Under the pieces are notes generated by a model, which saw only the letters and a program-made list of their open reading frames with translations, made no database searches and was not told the DNA's origin. The position numbers were made by a program, and so were the translations under genes. Below are positions 60,646 to 64,000 of a DNA stretch of 64,000 nucleotides, one piece after another. Source of the DNA: Leucosporidium creatinivorum (taxonomy: Eukaryota > Basidiomycota > Microbotryomycetes > Leucosporidiales > Leucosporidiaceae); NCBI GenBank assembly GCA_001600635.1, contig BCKL01000043.1:48671-112670 (forward strand), in the 5' to 3' direction. The number at the start of each line of letters is the position of its first letter. Within the stretch, counting starts at the first letter, position 1.

Positions 60646-63600
60646 GGCTGTGACGTGATGTAGGGGAGCAGGGAGCGGGTCTTGAAAGCTGTAGGATGCT
60701 ACACTTGACGAGGCGAGAGGCTAGAAACGAGAGACGAAGCGAGAGGGAGAAAGGTCAGCTCCGCTCAGGCCTGCGAGCAGCTCGAAAGGGAGACTGCGGA
60801 GCTCTCAAAGGCGAGACGTTGAAATTTCGAATGGGCGCTAGAAGAGGGTGATATTGAAACTAGCGTAACGTGCGACTGTGTTTGATGAGTTCATTCGTCC
60901 CTGCAATGAACGAGAAGGTGCAGCTCGGCTCTTCCTCCCTTTCTTCGCCGAGCGGTGAGCTTTCCAGCTTTGATCTGACCTTGCTTTGCTGCAGAGGTAA
61001 GAGCGGCAGATCAGCGAAAGTTTAAGTTACATCTCGCTTGGTCCTACTACCGTTGCTGCTTCCTCTGACTTGCCAGAGAGAACCTCGGCGCTCGGCGAAC
61101 CGCTCGCCGCTTGCGACTCGATAGCGAGGCCGTTTGAGCGTTCATGCTCGCTCGCATCGAGCGACAAGAGGCGTATTGAACCCTGCAGAGGCTCCCAAGC
61201 CGCAGCGACTAAGGCCAGCTCGGCGAACGTCAGCTTGGCCCTACCTGTTCGATAGGACCGCGTTCATCTTCCCAGTATACAAGTGAGGACGGAGTAACGT
61301 GTGATTCTGCATATGCGAGCTGTGAATAGCAGCCCGCACTTCGTCAATTCAACAGAGTGCTTTCGCCGATTCGCAAACCGGGGTCGGCGCGGATGCCTCC
61401 TGAGCTGAAGAAGCGGGTGCTGACCTCTAGTGAAATGGCGACAGGGTCCAATGTCGAAACAATTTAACTGAGAGCTCCGGATCCTCCCACGACTCTATCT
61501 CGCCGACCCTCGACCCTGTACGAGCTGAAGACCGATCGAGAGACGAGGCGAAGTTCGGCGCTGCTCATGCAGGTCTCTGTTGGGGAGCTCTGATCACACA
61601 CGTTCAGTTCAGTCAGCAAGATGAACTGACTACGCTATCCTGACCTGGTCTACACCTCACGCTATAAACCAGGCCGGGAAGAGCGTCGCTCGCCGAACCG
61701 CCGTAGCCAAAGCTCCGCAGTGAGCTTCGAAAAGCGTGTAGAGGGCGCCTGTGCACCCTTGGACATCGAGTACTCTTTTGATATGAGCTTGGACCCAGCA
61801 ACCAGAAGCAGACACAGCACAATGAGCGAGGAGCAGCTTGGCCCGCCTCGGCGCTTCTGCGCTGCTTGTTGAGCCATTGCTGACACTTTGCCCGCCCGTC
61901 CAGCAACCCGAAACGCGACATCATGTAATACACTCAGAGGTGTCGACGCTCTGGAAGCCTTCTGCCGAGCACACTGCGTCTGCTCGGTCGACAGGCAAGC
62001 GGCGAGACGGCTCGACGTGTCGAGAAGCGAAACAGAACCTCTGTTGCCCGAAGCACGGAGCGTGCAGCACGGTTAAACACCCGCAAGACACATCCGACAG
62101 CAAGCCGCAGCTCCAGGCAGAGCCCCGAAGCAACTTGCAAGCTCGGCGCCGAGCAGGGCGCTTCACCACCAGACAGCACGGCGGCAGATGCATCAAGTCG
62201 ACAGAGCACGACGGAGATAGGCGGAGCTCGAGGATCTGATCAAGTAGTGCTGATAGCCCTACGTTCTCAGCACCGACTCGAAACCTCGGCGCCGCCACCG
62301 AGGTCTTCTTCTGACGCTGATGCGATGACGAACGCCTTCAAAGAGCACTGTTGCGTCTTGCACATCACATTTTCACTTCAGGCCGTCTACGAAATACCCG
62401 GTAGCACCTCAAGTAAACCTCGCCTTGCGAGATCTCGGTCGAAAGCGCTGTCCGAGTCGTCGGCGGTGCTAAGAAGCTCGACCAGCGGCCCATCTACTCC
62501 CATCTGGATGAATTCAGTTAGTGAGAGGTTCCGAAGGGATCCACTACCTTTCACCAGGCGCCACCAAGCCAACAGCTCAGCGAGTACTAGCGGAGAGCGA
62601 CCGCCGAATCAGACGCCCGGTCCCCGCGTACCTGTTTAGGTCGCCTCAGCCCGAAAGACTAGAGATCGGAGCAGCTAGGGTCTGTACCGAGCAGGATGTC
62701 AGGCCAAAAACTGCCTGCAAAGAGCTTTCGCAGAACGCGACTCCGAGCTCCTCCAGCGTTGCAAAAGCTGCAGCACTCAAGCGAGCAGCATCGGCTGGGC
62801 CTCTTCACTAATCTACAGCTGCCATTCTCTGTACCAAATCTGGAGCGGCACTAGCTGGAGCTTAGAAAGCGTCGACTCCCCTTGCTCGAGCTCACTCTCC
62901 TCCGAATGGCCTGCTCGGGCCTTCATGACTGGTAGAGGCAGGGATTTGTGATGGAGAGTTGCTATCTGGAGACCCCCAGCCACCATCGCGAGCCGAGAGC
63001 CATCAGAACCGCGACGCCGAGCTCCCTCCCTTCCTCGAGTCAAGATCAAGCGCGCTGAGATGCAGCGGGAGAGTGCAGTGAGGTCGAACAGGTCCAGAGA
63101 GCAGGAGAAGCGAGCTGAGGTGCCCCCTGGAGCACCGAAAGGTCGAGAAGCCGAGACGAGGTGAGAGCAGAGATGAGAGCGGAGAGCAAGAGACGAGCGA
63201 GTCGAGCGGGCTCGAGTAGGAAGGCTCGGCGGAGGTCCTCGCTGTGTCTCAGAGTCTCAGCGCGTGCTAAGGAGTGCAGCTCACTCTGAGCGTGCTGCAC
63301 AATATCCTTGAGCTTGCAGCTGACTTGCAAACCTCGTGCTCTCGGCGCTCGGCGCTCCCTCTCCTCGCTACTGTTCGGCTAGAGACTGCTGTGCTGCTGT
63401 GACGCTCTACTGAGTCCATTGAGAACTTCAATACAAAGGCAAAACAAATCACAGCTTAGGTGCCCTGCTCTGACTCCCTGCTGTGAACAAGAAGCAGCGC
63501 GAAGTCAAAGCACGGCTCTGAACTCGACGCCGGATCCGTCGGCGAGCCACAGCGGCCAGAGTAAAGAGGTTCAGAAACACTAACTGCGAGTTCAACACAG

Positions 63601-64000
63601 CCGGAGTGAATGATCACACGAGCCACAGAGCCCCGCCCTGCAGCGCGGCGACCAAGCTCCGCGTCGGCGGCAGCCCTCAGAGGAGGCAGTCGCGAGCTTC
63701 CGTCATACCAGCATCTAGCATGCCAGGCGACACCGTCAACGATAACGACGAGCTCTCGCCCCTCAACGAGAGGAGCAAGAGCCTCGCCGAGCGCAAGGAC
63801 GAGTTGCCCTGGCGCTCTGCAGTACTTCAGCCTACACAGTAGAGAGCAGGAAGTAGCCCTGCACGAAGTGAGTTACCTTCCACGCGCCCTAGAAGCACGT
63901 CATCAACAATAGAATCTCCCAGCAACCACGTCAAAGAGTCGCCGAGCCGCTTCAGGCTGCGAAGAGGTGCAGAGTGCTCACTCAGCAGCTGGCTCGATCT
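60646..64000. other. Gene-poor right end of window
   Basis: No gene was recognised in the last 3.35 kb. The first few hundred bases should carry the promoter of the R3HCC1-like gene. Open frames such as 61838-62239 and 62247-62639 have no recognisable domain and no exon-intron pattern. The stretch holds the repeat block at 63610-63675 and many CTCGGCG and GCGCCGAG words, like the other repeat-derived spacers. Confidence 0.55.
63610..63675 (+). repeat. Repeat block shared with 59041-59105
   Basis: This is the intergenic member of the block found inside the giant intron of the R3HCC1-like gene, in the same orientation and about 80% identical by eye. Confidence 0.65.

Noticed and set aside
61838-62639. 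Two adjacent plus-strand open frames of 130 codons
   Set aside because: No family resemblance, no exon structure, and they lie in repeat-derived spacer.

Overview
The window is a GC-rich, very intron-dense eukaryotic nuclear segment. Introns are mostly 50-80 nt, have GT-AG ends and usually carry a CTGAC or CTAAC branch site 15-40 nt before the acceptor. This architecture and the gene set point to a basidiomycete fungus, probably a Pucciniomycotina (Microbotryomycetes-like) yeast. The lineage is inference; the exon structures below were read directly from the sequence. No rRNA, CRISPR or prokaryotic element was seen.

Thirteen complete protein-coding genes and one broken gene copy could be assembled exon by exon with reading-frame continuity. 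In order: IPI1/TEX10 ribosome-biogenesis factor (-), NUP57/Nup54 nucleoporin (+), an acyl-CoA-binding protein of ACBD5/Atg37 type (+), CDC14 phosphatase (+), EMC6 (+), ISU1/ISCU iron-sulfur scaffold (-), a full-length ABCC transporter (+, 22 exons), a DDT/WHIM-like chromatin protein (-), coatomer epsilon (-), a DUF4743-type Nudix hydrolase (+), NudE (-), ATG7 (-), a fragment of a secreted-protein gene (+), an MFS sugar transporter (-, 21 exons), an F-box/LRR protein (+), the intact secreted-protein gene (-) and an R3HCC1-like protein (-). That makes 16 intact genes in all, counting the last four. There is no operon-like grouping; these are mainly housekeeping genes for nuclear transport, ribosome assembly, secretion, autophagy, mitosis and dynein function.

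The genes sit in islands separated by gene-poor DNA made of degenerate dispersed repeats. Blocks at about 17.8-21.4 kb and 42.2-45.4 kb are inverted copies of one another, each beginning with a tRNA-Asp(GTC) gene and each holding ambiguous bases in the same small segment. A third, older and tRNA-less copy lies at about 6.1-7.8 kb. Similar material fills two exceptional introns, 1,608 nt in coatomer epsilon and 1,493 nt in the R3HCC1-like gene. I saw no reverse transcriptase, integrase or transposase coding, so the repeats look non-autonomous or decayed.

The most interesting points are the tRNA-anchored inverted repeat around a 20.8 kb gene island, the giant repeat-filled introns, a start codon split by an intron, 10- and 13-nt microexons in the sugar transporter, and a recent inverted partial copy of the secreted-protein gene.
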